Below are positions 36,181-45,407 of a stretch of 64,000 nucleotides of DNA, piece after piece. Under the pieces are notes generated by a model. The model was not told where the DNA came from, did no database searches, and saw only the letters and a list, made by a program, of their open reading frames with translations. The stretch's first letter is position 1. Every line of letters begins with the position of its first letter. A program made the position numbers and the translations under genes. Source of the DNA: Clostridiales bacterium. Lineage in GTDB: Bacteria; Bacillota; Clostridia; Saccharofermentanales; Saccharofermentanaceae. Where the stretch lies: positions 123,779-187,778 of the forward strand of contig JAFZZM010000024.1 of assembly GCA_017615755.1 (NCBI GenBank). Reading direction: 5' to 3'.

Positions 36181-39100
36181 TCACATTTCACCGTCGTCTT
36201 CACACACTTCCTTCTTTTTCTTCTTCAAGTGCGAAGCACTCTGGAAGATCAGAAGCGCAGCTCCACCTAGGAGCAGGAAGAGATACGGTTTCGTAATGAA
36301 GGACACACCCGTCGGTGCAACGGCATTCCGTTCATTCGTTACCGCCAGTACCGCATTACTTGCCAGATCCGCTGACGCGCCATCTCCGGTAACTGCATTC
36401 AGATCGTCACCGTTCAGTACCCAGGTTGTAGAGTAGTTCTCACGTGTCTCCGTAACATCAACGTGAACATTTTTCGGAAGACCCAAGATCGTCATGCTCT
36501 GTCCATGCGCCAGTGTAAAGGTCGCCTGGTGATTCGCATCAAGTGTCAACGTTCCGACTCCTGTCACCGAATGGCTGCATGTATACTGCGTTCCTTCTGC
36601 TTCCGATTCGATCGTGATCGTAAACGCAAACTCTTCTGACTGGTCACCGAAAGATCCGGCCACCGTCTTGGAAACAGTCAAGTTCACTTCATTCGGTGCC
36701 TGAAGCGTATTCACGAAAGCATACTGCATCGAATCCGAAGAACCGATCGTCTTCGTTGCGCTCATAGTTGCAGACGGCACACCATCAATAGTAGTAGTAT
36801 AGGTCTTTCCGTTCGTCGGCACTCCTTCTTCTACTTTCAATACTGCACCATACGGAACCTGGAGATCCTGTGTCTGTGCTGTTCCACCATTCTCCGGAGA
36901 CAACGTAAATGTTACCTGTCCGTTCGCATCCGTCTTGGCTCCATTCACACCGAGGATCGCATAATTCGGGAATACTGTAGTTCCGTCCGGCTTGTATAGC
37001 GTAGCAGTAAACTGGAATGGTACTGCCGATGTCGCCGTAGCATCCACAAGTTCCTTGCTCACTGTCACCGTCGCCGTCTTTCTTACATTCTTGAAGGCGA
37101 ATGTTTGATTTTTGTTCATTACAGCATCAAAACCTGACGGATGGTCAGAGGAATAGACAGAATCAGCCGGAAGCACTTCCTCAATGTGCAATGACACACC
37201 GTATGGAATATTCAGTTTCTTAGAAACTTTGGCGATACTGTTGTTCTTCTTAGTAAGCCGTATGGTAAATGGTTCCAAGTCCGTCCGCACACCATAGTCT
37301 GTATACCAGCCTGTGAATGTGAACTCGAAGGTATCATTGTTCACGGCAAACAAATCAGTCAGTTCTTTTGACACAGTAACCTCAACCGTATTTCTCGTAT
37401 TTGTGTATGTCAAAGTACCATTCGACAAGATCGCCTGCTTAAAGGAACTGCTGTTATTCATTGAACCATTATTCCATTTATACGAAGTGGTGTACCAGTC
37501 ACTCGGATCTTCCACCACTGTCAGAACTGCACCGGATGGCACCTTCAGTACTTTCGTATTATCATGAGTCAACGTAAAGGAAGCCACACCATCTTTAAAT
37601 GTATCATTTGTGTATTCCCAAGGTCTCACGCCATCCGGATAATAAAGTCTCGCAGTATAGGTAAAAGCCGAACCTCCGGTCAGATCGCCTTGCGAAGTAC
37701 TGTCGACCACTTTTTTCACCGTAACATCTTTTACTTCAAAGACATAGTTCGGAATAGTGATCAAATTCTGCAATACTTCTATTCCATTCGAGTCATACGT
37801 CGTCGTTTTCTCAATATTCACTCCGGCCGGATTATTGAAATCATCCAACTCCACTGTTCCTGTATCATCAACTGTAAACAAAATGTCTTTGGTAAGAGGC
37901 ATGTACATTTCCAGCGGTTCGATCTCGCTCAGATAATACGTACCGTGGCCCAGAACTCCATTTGCAAACGCTTCCGTCAATTCCGGAAGGTTACCGGTAC
38001 TGTCCGTATAAAGATCTTCAAATCCGGGAATCGGCAAATAGTCTCGACGAGGCTGACCATTGCTGCCAATAACCTGAGCATAAAGCGCAAAGTGTACTCC
38101 ACTAAGAGGAACACGATTCGAAGGATCAAGAAAATCACTATTCGAAGCATCGAACTTTAAGAAACTCAATTCGCTTTTTGTGTTCATAACATTGAAGCGA
38201 ATAAAAGCCTCACCTTCGTCGAAAAAGCCTTGCTCGATGTCTGAACTTCCTTCCAAATGGATGCCATCTTGTGCATCTCGCATGATTCTTACACTTGCAT
38301 AGTTGAGACAATACCCGCTCGGCGCATAGATTTCCGTCAGAGTATACCATTCACCAGTGAGCAGGTATGCGATCGTGATCAAACCATCCGATCCGGAAGT
38401 ATATGTCTCCGCACCGGCATCATTGCCATGCGAATCCTTCAGCGTAAATACAGCACCTTCGATAGGATTCCAGTTTTTATCTGTCTTATATAGTTCGATA
38501 CCCTTACGTTTGTTAGTCATCGTATCGACACAAACATTGTTCGATTCCCCGGTCAACTGTCCCTTCACATATTTGGACATGTACTCGAATTGCTCATCTC
38601 CCGACATACCTTTCTGTCGTCCACTTATGCGGAATGTTTCCGAACCATCCGCTTTGATCGGGTGGATCGAAGAGTAGCTTGTCACGTAGCCATCTGTATC
38701 AACGACAGCATTCTCCAATGTCACTTCTCTGACTACATATTTGACAAAAGGAACCTTTCCATTATTCGAGGTATAAGACGAATCGGTCTCCAAGTGATCG
38801 AAGAACCAGTACATCTCGTCCTGTTCATAAGTCAATTGACGTACAGTACCATCGATTGGATCATCCGAAAGAGTACCGTCATTCTTGAGGTAGTATACAG
38901 CCATATAGACCGGATCACGACTGACCATGTAATCCGCATCGGTCCAATTTTTGTGCACACGAAGACCCCATCCCTTCAGGTTATGAACTTGTGCCGTTTT
39001 CGTTTCTCCGGCAACGATCGAACCATATGGTAGTGTATTCTTTCCGGTAATAGCTGTTCCATCCGGAGCCGTAAATATGTATTCCTTCAAAGAGTAGCCG

Positions 39101-42100
39101 TCCGGCATATCGCTGTATCGTTCTTCGACCTTATACTTCGTTCCTGCAGCAACATCTCTGATTTCCACAGTATAATCCACCGGAATCTTTGAGATAGAAC
39201 CGTACATCGATGTATTAAATGTAGCGGATCGTCTTTCTGCCGCAGTCTGCAACTGACTAAAACTCGTGACTCCCAGCGAAACAAATTTCTGATAAGCCGT
39301 ATCCCATCTGCAATACTCTCCAGCTTCGTTTAATACATGATACGGAAGGAGATTAGCCAAAGGCAGTGAATCAAACGTATCGTTTTCCGAACCAATGTAC
39401 AGGCGGAAATTGAAAGTCGTATCATCATTATGGATTGCATTATTACCTGTCTCATCCCACAAGTATTTCGTAAACCGGAGGGAACCGACTTTACCCGGAC
39501 GGGCATGGTTCTCAAAAGTCACTCGGTTTCTGTGTGACGGCTCCATATAGTCAATATCAACGTCTTGACGCCCGGTTTCATGACTCGCATCAAAATCAGT
39601 CACCATACCATTTGCGGTTACCTTATCGAAAAGAGTCGTATCTATAGCGCACTCGATGATCCTGTACTGTATGGCTTCATCCGGGAAGCTGATTACTGCC
39701 TGCTCTCCGGGCTTAAGCAAAAACACCGGACCGTGATGCCCTCCGGCTGGATCTACGTAATCACTTACAAAAGGTACATCGTTTATAGAGTCCTTGTATT
39801 TGACTGTGATTCCCATAGAATCATCCGGTTCAAGAGTCACCTCAACATCCTGATTTTGCTCGTTTTTCTTCAGATATTGGATCTGGAAAGGAAAATCTGT
39901 CGTATAGGATTCTATATCGTCTACGCCGGTGATCTCCTTATTAAGCAAAACAGATCCTTCTTTAACCGAAGACAGATTAAAACGCATGTGCAAGTTTGAA
40001 GCACCACCACCACGTTCCATATAGAAAATACGCATAGTATGCTGCGAATAATCTTTGAAATCGTTCATGTCCTCATCAAAGAATTGGGCTATATACGTTT
40101 TTACTTCTTGCTCAGTCGCTTGTGGGTTTCGAGTCCTGTAGTTATTCTCAAAAATCGCTCTAAGTGTCGTTGGTTGCTGACCATCTACGAGCACTTGTCC
40201 TGTTGAATAGTTTACGCTACCGGAAAGAGCACTGTGGATACCGCCAAGATCGATGACCAGCTCATTATCTACATAGAGCCAGAAATCATCATCACCCGTA
40301 AATTCGTAGATGATGTCGTGTCCCCAAGCATCTTTACCACTCGGAGTCTGCGTAAAAGTCGCCTCGATCTCCATACCGAAATAATAATCTGTATCTTTAT
40401 TGGCCTCGACCAAGCGAAGTTTCTCACCCTTTCGAGGATTACTGTCCGGAAGAGTATTCAGCAATGCATCATACAAATTGTATGGATTATCTGATGCATA
40501 TCTATCTGACAACTTATCATATGGTAAAAACTGACCATGCTTCATAGAATTTGAAGACTTCTTATCGTTGGTTCCAAGCTGCTGATAGACAGTAAAATTA
40601 TGCTCGTCGAGCGTTCCGTCTTCCTTATAGAAGGAAGCAAAGTTCTGCGTACTGTCATACTCAAAATATCCGCTGGAGAAATAGGTATTTTCTATGAAAA
40701 GATGGTTGACCTCTTTTCCACCATCAAAGAGAGTTTTTAGCGAGCTTCCTGAAGACATCGCTGTCGGATAATCAGTAGTCACATCTATATTTGTGCTAAG
40801 AAGACCAGTAGGATTTCCCGTCTGATACCAGGTGCTATTTCCGAGAACGGCATCTTGCTCTCTCGTAGTATCAGCATTACCGCCCTGTGGTCTAAATACT
40901 TCTCCGTTATAATCGATCATCTTCATGGTGATTCCGTATTGGGTGTGGTCAATAGTATCGACCGTATTAAGATCACCTTGCGCAACTTCAGGCTTGATGA
41001 TCGCAAAGAAGAAGTATTCTGCATCTTCCATATCGGTAACAGATAGTCTTTTGTTATTCGTAGCCAGACCTGAATAACCGTAAGAACCTTCATTCCAAGC
41101 AAGGATGGACGTATATGTATATCCATATCGACGGCCATTAAGGTTTACTCCAATTGTATCAGGTGACAAGATCTGATTCTGCAACCTTTGAGGAGCAATA
41201 TACTTGCCTGAGTAAGTATTTTGCAACTCATAGTAGTAGTTCGGGTTACCGTCATCTCCAAGATACTCCGTAAATTCCCAAAGTGCTGTGTTAACATCAT
41301 TTCCGACCCACTGGATCATATCGCCGCTTTCGTAGCAGCGAATCAAGTAGCCATCATAATTGACTACATAGAACTCGTATCTTTTCAGAGTATCATTCCA
41401 GATACGGGTATAGATAACGACCTTCTCACCATTCTTCACCCGCTGCGTATCCGAAACACTTACTTTTTCAGCACTGTATATTACAAAATCTTCCTCAGTA
41501 AACGTTGTCTTCTTTGCCAAAGACACCCAAGAATAATTACCACCCGAAGGCGAACTTCCAAAGCCATTATCAACACTTCCGGACATCAGCGTCAAAGCTC
41601 TTCCGGCCACGGAAAAGTTGTATTTGCCTGTATTTGCCCCTGTTCCGGATTTTACTGCAATCTGCGAATTGCTCGTAGGTGTATCAACCAAAGTCAGATT
41701 GTTACCGGAAAGAGTCAAGTATTTCTTTGTTCCGCCGACCATTGTCGTGATATAGTATTTGCTACCTTCAATACACTCAAAAGTCCAGTCCGTCAGATCA
41801 CTATCCTTGGCAACTAAAAGTTCACCATTTTCCAAAGCATTCGGTCGTACAAGAAGTTCAATAGCTGTAAGGCGTTGCTGTGAATTTACCGTCTTTCCAT
41901 GCGCCATGAGCCCTGCACCTTTGACGCTCTCTTCATGGTACGTGATGCTATATGTCTTTCCGTCCAACTGGTAATAATCGCGTACACCGTTAACAGAAGA
42001 CACATATGTAAGGCTCATCCGAGAGTTCGTAGCATTATTTTTATCGGTCCACAGGCGGATACCACTACCACCGCCAGAATGCTGGAGCCACTTATCCGCG

Positions 42101-43659
42101 TTATTCAGTTTAAAGTAGAATTTGTTTGCCGCCGCCTCGCTAATGACAAATATCGTTTCCGGATTGTCAGATAGACCCATTAGATTTCCGCTGGTATTCT
42201 TCATGTACTTCTTCACACCCTCGATCTTGGTGTAAACATAGTATTCGTTTGCGCCGGAAGCTTTTTCTAAATACCATGGAGAAGCTGCATTAACATTTGA
42301 AGTTTCTACGAAAGCACCATTTGAATTCAGAGTGTTGGTAATATATATCGTGGAGCCATAACTAATGAAAAATCCCATTGAATCGTCATAATCGGTAGAA
42401 AGCGTCTGCAGATCCGGTACCATTCTCGCTTGTAATTGCTCCGGTGCCGGTGCGTCAATGATCGCATATACCGAGAAGCTTTCCGCTTCAAATTCTACGG
42501 TCGTGGTCGTGCCGTTTGTTGTGGTGGAGTTCTCGATGACTTCGGCGCTGCCGTTTCCGGGGGCTTCCGGGAAGTGCACGACGCTGAGGTCTTCCGTATC
42601 GGCTGCATCTTCGAGCTTGATCTGCATGGATACAGTAGAGCCTTCGGCAGGCTGGAGTTCCACACCGTTTTTGACGATGCTGATATCGAAAAGATGCACA
42701 TACTCGATGTCGCCGCCATCAACAGCTGCCTGTGCTTCTTCGAGATATGCGTTATAGTTTGCGCCGCTCTTGATCTCTTTGACCTGGAGTTCGGCATCCT
42801 TCGGAAGACCGGAGTCCATGCCATAGGTTGCCGTGAAAGAATACTTCTTTCCCTGGCTGTCTGTGATCGTCTTCTTGAGCGTAGCAGACTCGTAGTGTTC
42901 CGGCTCAGAAGGCTCTGTTCCGGGCGTTGTTGTTTCTGTGGTAGATCCATCCGACGGTGCCGTAGTGGATTCTGTTGTAGGTTCACCCGTTGACTCCGTT
43001 GTCGGATCAATCGATGTGGACTCCTCTGAGGACTCGGAAGTGCTCGCTGAAGTCTCATCGGAAGGTTCCGATGTAGTTTCAGATGTCGGTTCAGCAGTAG
43101 ATTCTGTCGCCGACTCAGACGGCTCACTTACCGTTTCCGAAGGATCTGTCTCGGTTTCGGATGGCACAGCAGAAGTCTCCGTTGTTTCTTCGGAAGAAGA
43201 CTCAGACGGTTCTTGTGTTGTTTCTGTAGGATCGGACGGCTCTGCAGTTGTTGGTTCCGTATTGGATTCATCAGACGGCACGATGGAAGATTCGGAAGGC
43301 GCAGAAGTCTCAGTAGATGATTCTGTCGTCGGTTCTGTCGGATCTTCAGAAGGTTCGCTCGTTGTTTCTTCTGATGGCTCCGTCGGATCTTCTTCAGAAG
43401 GAACGGTCGACGGATCCGTAGGTTCAGTTGTAGGTTCGGTAATATCTTCAGACGGTTCTGTTGTGGTCTCGTCTGTCGGATCTACTGAGGTTTCTTCATC
43501 CTCGGAAGGATCCGTTTCCGCATATGCAGAAACCGGCTTAAAGAATGTTTTGGACTTAGAACAGGGCAATCCGCCCGAGAAAAGAGACAGCACCATCGAC
43601 GCGGTCAGCACCGTGGATACATAAGCGCGTGTCAGTTTTTTCCACTTGCCCTTAAACAT
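36181..43659 (-). CDS. Giant pilus tip adhesin with SpaA/Cna-B and fibro-slime domains
   Basis: A 2,492-residue cell-wall protein. ATG 43659 overlaps the sortase stop and starts a basic signal peptide (cut near SAYA). In order: a Ser/Thr/Glu/Pro-rich stalk to about residue 270 (TEPSE-type repeats); a beta-rich adhesive region; a fibro-slime domain around 910-1225 (YEFTGDDDFWLYVDN, DLGGIHS). Two SpaA/Cna-B domains follow at about 1715-1785 (GIELYKTDKNWNPIEGA) and 1830-1915. Then come four about 110-residue domains opening with VTV(S/K)K (about 1975, 2090, 2200, 2325). The end is a sorting signal: motif VAPTG near residue 2448, hydrophobic segment, then KKKKK. It matches the Cpa-like ancillary pilin role in FCT-type loci; its wall motif is not LPXTG. 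No GTGCTTTT octamer occurs in its 7.5 kb. Confidence 0.9.
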   Translation of the reverse strand: MFKGKWKKLTRAYVSTVLTASMVLSLFSGGLPCSKSKTFFKPVSAYAETDPSEDEETSVDPTDETTTEPSEDITEPTTEPTDPSTVPSEEDPTEPSEETTSEPSEDPTEPTTESSTETSAPSESSIVPSDESNTEPTTAEPSDPTETTQEPSESSSEETTETSAVPSETETDPSETVSEPSESATESTAEPTSETTSEPSDETSASTSESSEESTSIDPTTESTGEPTTESTTAPSDGSTTETTTPGTEPSEPEHYESATLKKTITDSQGKKYSFTATYGMDSGLPKDAELQVKEIKSGANYNAYLEEAQAAVDGGDIEYVHLFDISIVKNGVELQPAEGSTVSMQIKLEDAADTEDLSVVHFPEAPGNGSAEVIENSTTTNGTTTTVEFEAESFSVYAIIDAPAPEQLQARMVPDLQTLSTDYDDSMGFFISYGSTIYITNTLNSNGAFVETSNVNAASPWYLEKASGANEYYVYTKIEGVKKYMKNTSGNLMGLSDNPETIFVISEAAANKFYFKLNNADKWLQHSGGGSGIRLWTDKNNATNSRMSLTYVSSVNGVRDYYQLDGKTYSITYHEESVKGAGLMAHGKTVNSQQRLTAIELLVRPNALENGELLVAKDSDLTDWTFECIEGSKYYITTMVGGTKKYLTLSGNNLTLVDTPTSNSQIAVKSGTGANTGKYNFSVAGRALTLMSGSVDNGFGSSPSGGNYSWVSLAKKTTFTEEDFVIYSAEKVSVSDTQRVKNGEKVVIYTRIWNDTLKRYEFYVVNYDGYLIRCYESGDMIQWVGNDVNTALWEFTEYLGDDGNPNYYYELQNTYSGKYIAPQRLQNQILSPDTIGVNLNGRRYGYTYTSILAWNEGSYGYSGLATNNKRLSVTDMEDAEYFFFAIIKPEVAQGDLNTVDTIDHTQYGITMKMIDYNGEVFRPQGGNADTTREQDAVLGNSTWYQTGNPTGLLSTNIDVTTDYPTAMSSGSSLKTLFDGGKEVNHLFIENTYFSSGYFEYDSTQNFASFYKEDGTLDEHNFTVYQQLGTNDKKSSNSMKHGQFLPYDKLSDRYASDNPYNLYDALLNTLPDSNPRKGEKLRLVEANKDTDYYFGMEIEATFTQTPSGKDAWGHDIIYEFTGDDDFWLYVDNELVIDLGGIHSALSGSVNYSTGQVLVDGQQPTTLRAIFENNYRTRNPQATEQEVKTYIAQFFDEDMNDFKDYSQHTMRIFYMERGGGASNLHMRFNLSSVKEGSVLLNKEITGVDDIESYTTDFPFQIQYLKKNEQNQDVEVTLEPDDSMGITVKYKDSINDVPFVSDYVDPAGGHHGPVFLLKPGEQAVISFPDEAIQYRIIECAIDTTLFDKVTANGMVTDFDASHETGRQDVDIDYMEPSHRNRVTFENHARPGKVGSLRFTKYLWDETGNNAIHNDDTTFNFRLYIGSENDTFDSLPLANLLPYHVLNEAGEYCRWDTAYQKFVSLGVTSFSQLQTAAERRSATFNTSMYGSISKIPVDYTVEIRDVAAGTKYKVEERYSDMPDGYSLKEYIFTAPDGTAITGKNTLPYGSIVAGETKTAQVHNLKGWGLRVHKNWTDADYMVSRDPVYMAVYYLKNDGTLSDDPIDGTVRQLTYEQDEMYWFFDHLETDSSYTSNNGKVPFVKYVVREVTLENAVVDTDGYVTSYSSIHPIKADGSETFRISGRQKGMSGDEQFEYMSKYVKGQLTGESNNVCVDTMTNKRKGIELYKTDKNWNPIEGAVFTLKDSHGNDAGAETYTSGSDGLITIAYLLTGEWYTLTEIYAPSGYCLNYASVRIMRDAQDGIHLEGSSDIEQGFFDEGEAFIRFNVMNTKSELSFLKFDASNSDFLDPSNRVPLSGVHFALYAQVIGSNGQPRRDYLPIPGFEDLYTDSTGNLPELTEAFANGVLGHGTYYLSEIEPLEMYMPLTKDILFTVDDTGTVELDDFNNPAGVNIEKTTTYDSNGIEVLQNLITIPNYVFEVKDVTVKKVVDSTSQGDLTGGSAFTYTARLYYPDGVRPWEYTNDTFKDGVASFTLTHDNTKVLKVPSGAVLTVVEDPSDWYTTSYKWNNGSMNNSSSFKQAILSNGTLTYTNTRNTVEVTVSKELTDLFAVNNDTFEFTFTGWYTDYGVRTDLEPFTIRLTKKNNSIAKVSKKLNIPYGVSLHIEEVLPADSVYSSDHPSGFDAVMNKNQTFAFKNVRKTATVTVSKELVDATATSAVPFQFTATLYKPDGTTVFPNYAILGVNGAKTDANGQVTFTLSPENGGTAQTQDLQVPYGAVLKVEEGVPTNGKTYTTTIDGVPSATMSATKTIGSSDSMQYAFVNTLQAPNEVNLTVSKTVAGSFGDQSEEFAFTITIESEAEGTQYTCSHSVTGVGTLTLDANHQATFTLAHGQSMTILGLPKNVHVDVTETRENYSTTWVLNGDDLNAVTGDGASADLASNAVLAVTNERNAVAPTGVSFITKPYLFLLLGGAALLIFQSASHLKKKKKEVCEDDGEM

Positions 43660-44821
43660 CAGCTTTTTCTTCCTCAACAGTCTCGTCTTTTTTGTCTTTC
43701 TTTTTGCGCCGTGAGCAGATCTCTTCGCTCGCCAGCGCGACACCGAGGATGATCAGCATCCAAGGTGTATAGCGGTCCTTCATGATCATCGGGAGCTTCA
43801 TGTTCTCGTATGTGACGAAGATAAATATCGCCGCAATAGCCAGGATCACATTAGCAAAAGGACCTATGTAGTTCTTGATCGTTGCCTGTTTCTTATTCTT
43901 CCCGCCTAGTTCAAGCACATAAGGCAGGATCGTAGTTACCGTTAAGATCAGGCAACAAAGGTTCAGCAAAGCCCAGCCCATACCGTCGTTATGCGGATCA
44001 CCCGTCTTTACGATCGGCGCCGTTCCTTTTGGCGTCGGAGAAGGGGTAGGATCACCCGGTTTTGGTGTAGGTGTCGGATCGACCTGTTTTCCTGTGGAAA
44101 CGAGACGACAGATCAGTAGAATTCGTCCGTCTGTGGATACACCTTCACAAGTGGAAAGTACCAGGAATTTCTCCGCCGAAGTGATCGCGGGGTTAGTGCG
44201 GATCACTTCGATATTGTCATTATGTAAGATCTCACTCTCATATCCATCCCAGTCAAGCGAAGTTCTATCGTACAGTGCTTTTTCGTAAGCGTCGGTCCGC
44301 ACGAGCGAAACGACATCGATATCATAGGCTTCTTTCAGTGTTACGAGCGTGCCTGTAAGATGGCTGTTAAAGTACTCCGCATCGATGAAATTGGTGAGAT
44401 CTCCGAACATCGCTCCGTTATCCATGTGGTGGCCATACAGTAGATTGTAGGAGTCGGAGAAATCAGGCTGGTTCTTCGCCTGAAGGTAAATGGATCCGGT
44501 GAGGGACGGATTGCCGTACTCATCCCGGTTCACGTAATACAGGTCATCCGGGCCTTGTACGACCGGATAATCAATGTGCGTGTCGTCCATCGTGATCCAG
44601 CCTCTGGCGTCCGGAATGTTTGCCAGAAGTTCGTCGACCGATACGGAATCTTCCGTGACGATCGGTTTGTAGTCGATGGACTGCATGCCGTAGGCTTTGT
44701 TCTGAATGTAATTTTCTTCATAGAGCATATAGCCGGAGAAGGCCATCACCGAAACTGCGGTGACAGTCGCTACACCGGAAAGGATAGAATTTGCTATTTT
44801 TAATGCTGAAGCAAATGCCAT
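43652..44821 (-). CDS. Class B sortase with membrane-spanning C-terminal extension
   Basis: A 389-residue transpeptidase that should link pilins to each other or to the wall. An N-terminal membrane anchor (about residues 8-32) is followed by a class B sortase domain with the catalytic His in LLYGHHMDNG, Cys in LSTCEG and Arg in LLICRLV. Past residue 255 there is a Pro/Thr linker (TPTPKPGDPTPSPTP). About three hydrophobic segments and a Lys/Glu tail follow, which is unusual for class B sortases. RBS GAGGTAG. The streptococcal FCT-3 pilus also uses a class B sortase (SrtC2) next to FctA and SipA. Its stop overlaps the adhesin start by eight bases. Confidence 0.92.
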   Translation of the reverse strand: MAFASALKIANSILSGVATVTAVSVMAFSGYMLYEENYIQNKAYGMQSIDYKPIVTEDSVSVDELLANIPDARGWITMDDTHIDYPVVQGPDDLYYVNRDEYGNPSLTGSIYLQAKNQPDFSDSYNLLYGHHMDNGAMFGDLTNFIDAEYFNSHLTGTLVTLKEAYDIDVVSLVRTDAYEKALYDRTSLDWDGYESEILHNDNIEVIRTNPAITSAEKFLVLSTCEGVSTDGRILLICRLVSTGKQVDPTPTPKPGDPTPSPTPKGTAPIVKTGDPHNDGMGWALLNLCCLILTVTTILPYVLELGGKNKKQATIKNYIGPFANVILAIAAIFIFVTYENMKLPMIMKDRYTPWMLIILGVALASEEICSRRKKKDKKDETVEEEKADV

Positions 44822-44835
44822 ATCTTTGCTCTACC

Positions 44836-45369
44836 TCAAAAATTATGCTGGCGTATTACCATGATCAGAGTTCCGAGTATCTCGTCTTCTTTCACGGTGC
44901 CGTAATAGCGGCTGTCTACGCCTGTGCGTCTGTTATCACCCAGCACGAAGTATTCGTTCTTCGCCAGGGTAATAGGATATTGTACATATTCAGTGTAAGG
45001 ATAAGTCGGTCCACTAATCCGATCTTCCATGATGTAGTTGCCGTTGACTATAAGGGAACCCTCCGGGGTGATTTCCACGGTGTCACCGGGGATCGCTATG
45101 ACCCTCGAAACACGCATTTCCCCGTCTTTCTTGAACACGATGACATCGCGTGCAATGGGATCTTTGTCAAAGCGTGAATAGATGAGCCGATCTCCTAAGT
45201 TCAAAGCAGGTGACATGTCATAGGATTGGACGGTGTCCACTCCGATAACGAAAGCGAACATGATCCAGAGTCCGATCACTATGATGAAGCAGTTTCGCAC
45301 AAGCTTTCTAAGTCCTTCCTTCGATTCGGAAAGAACTTTCCATACTTGCTTTAGCTTCTCTTTCAACAT
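44836..45369 (-). CDS. SipA-like pseudo-signal peptidase (pilus chaperone)
   Basis: A 177-residue protein with the type I signal peptidase fold: an N-terminal anchor (residues about 27-46), then motifs VQSYDMSPALNLGDRLI, DVIVFKK, RVSRVIAIPGDTVE and VLGDNR. The two catalytic residues are missing. The nucleophile Ser of the SMxP motif is Asp (YDMSP), and the general-base Lys before RVI is Ser (VSRVI). Streptococcus pyogenes SipA in the FCT pilus region shows the same loss (Asp and Gly) and is needed for pilus assembly without peptidase activity. Position between an FctA-like pilin and a class B sortase fits. The RBS is weak, which suggests coupling to the pilin gene 38 bases upstream. Confidence 0.88.
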   Translation of the reverse strand: MLKEKLKQVWKVLSESKEGLRKLVRNCFIIVIGLWIMFAFVIGVDTVQSYDMSPALNLGDRLIYSRFDKDPIARDVIVFKKDGEMRVSRVIAIPGDTVEITPEGSLIVNGNYIMEDRISGPTYPYTEYVQYPITLAKNEYFVLGDNRRTGVDSRYYGTVKEDEILGTLIMVIRQHNF

Positions 45370-45407
45370 CAGCTGCTACGAAGAAACAAGAATCAGTAAG
45401 TCAACTC

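Noticed and set aside
42938..43624. A 228-codon plus-strand frame with Val/Ser/Asp repeats
   Set aside because: It is the antisense of the Ser/Thr/Glu stalk of the adhesin; repetitive codons keep both strands open.
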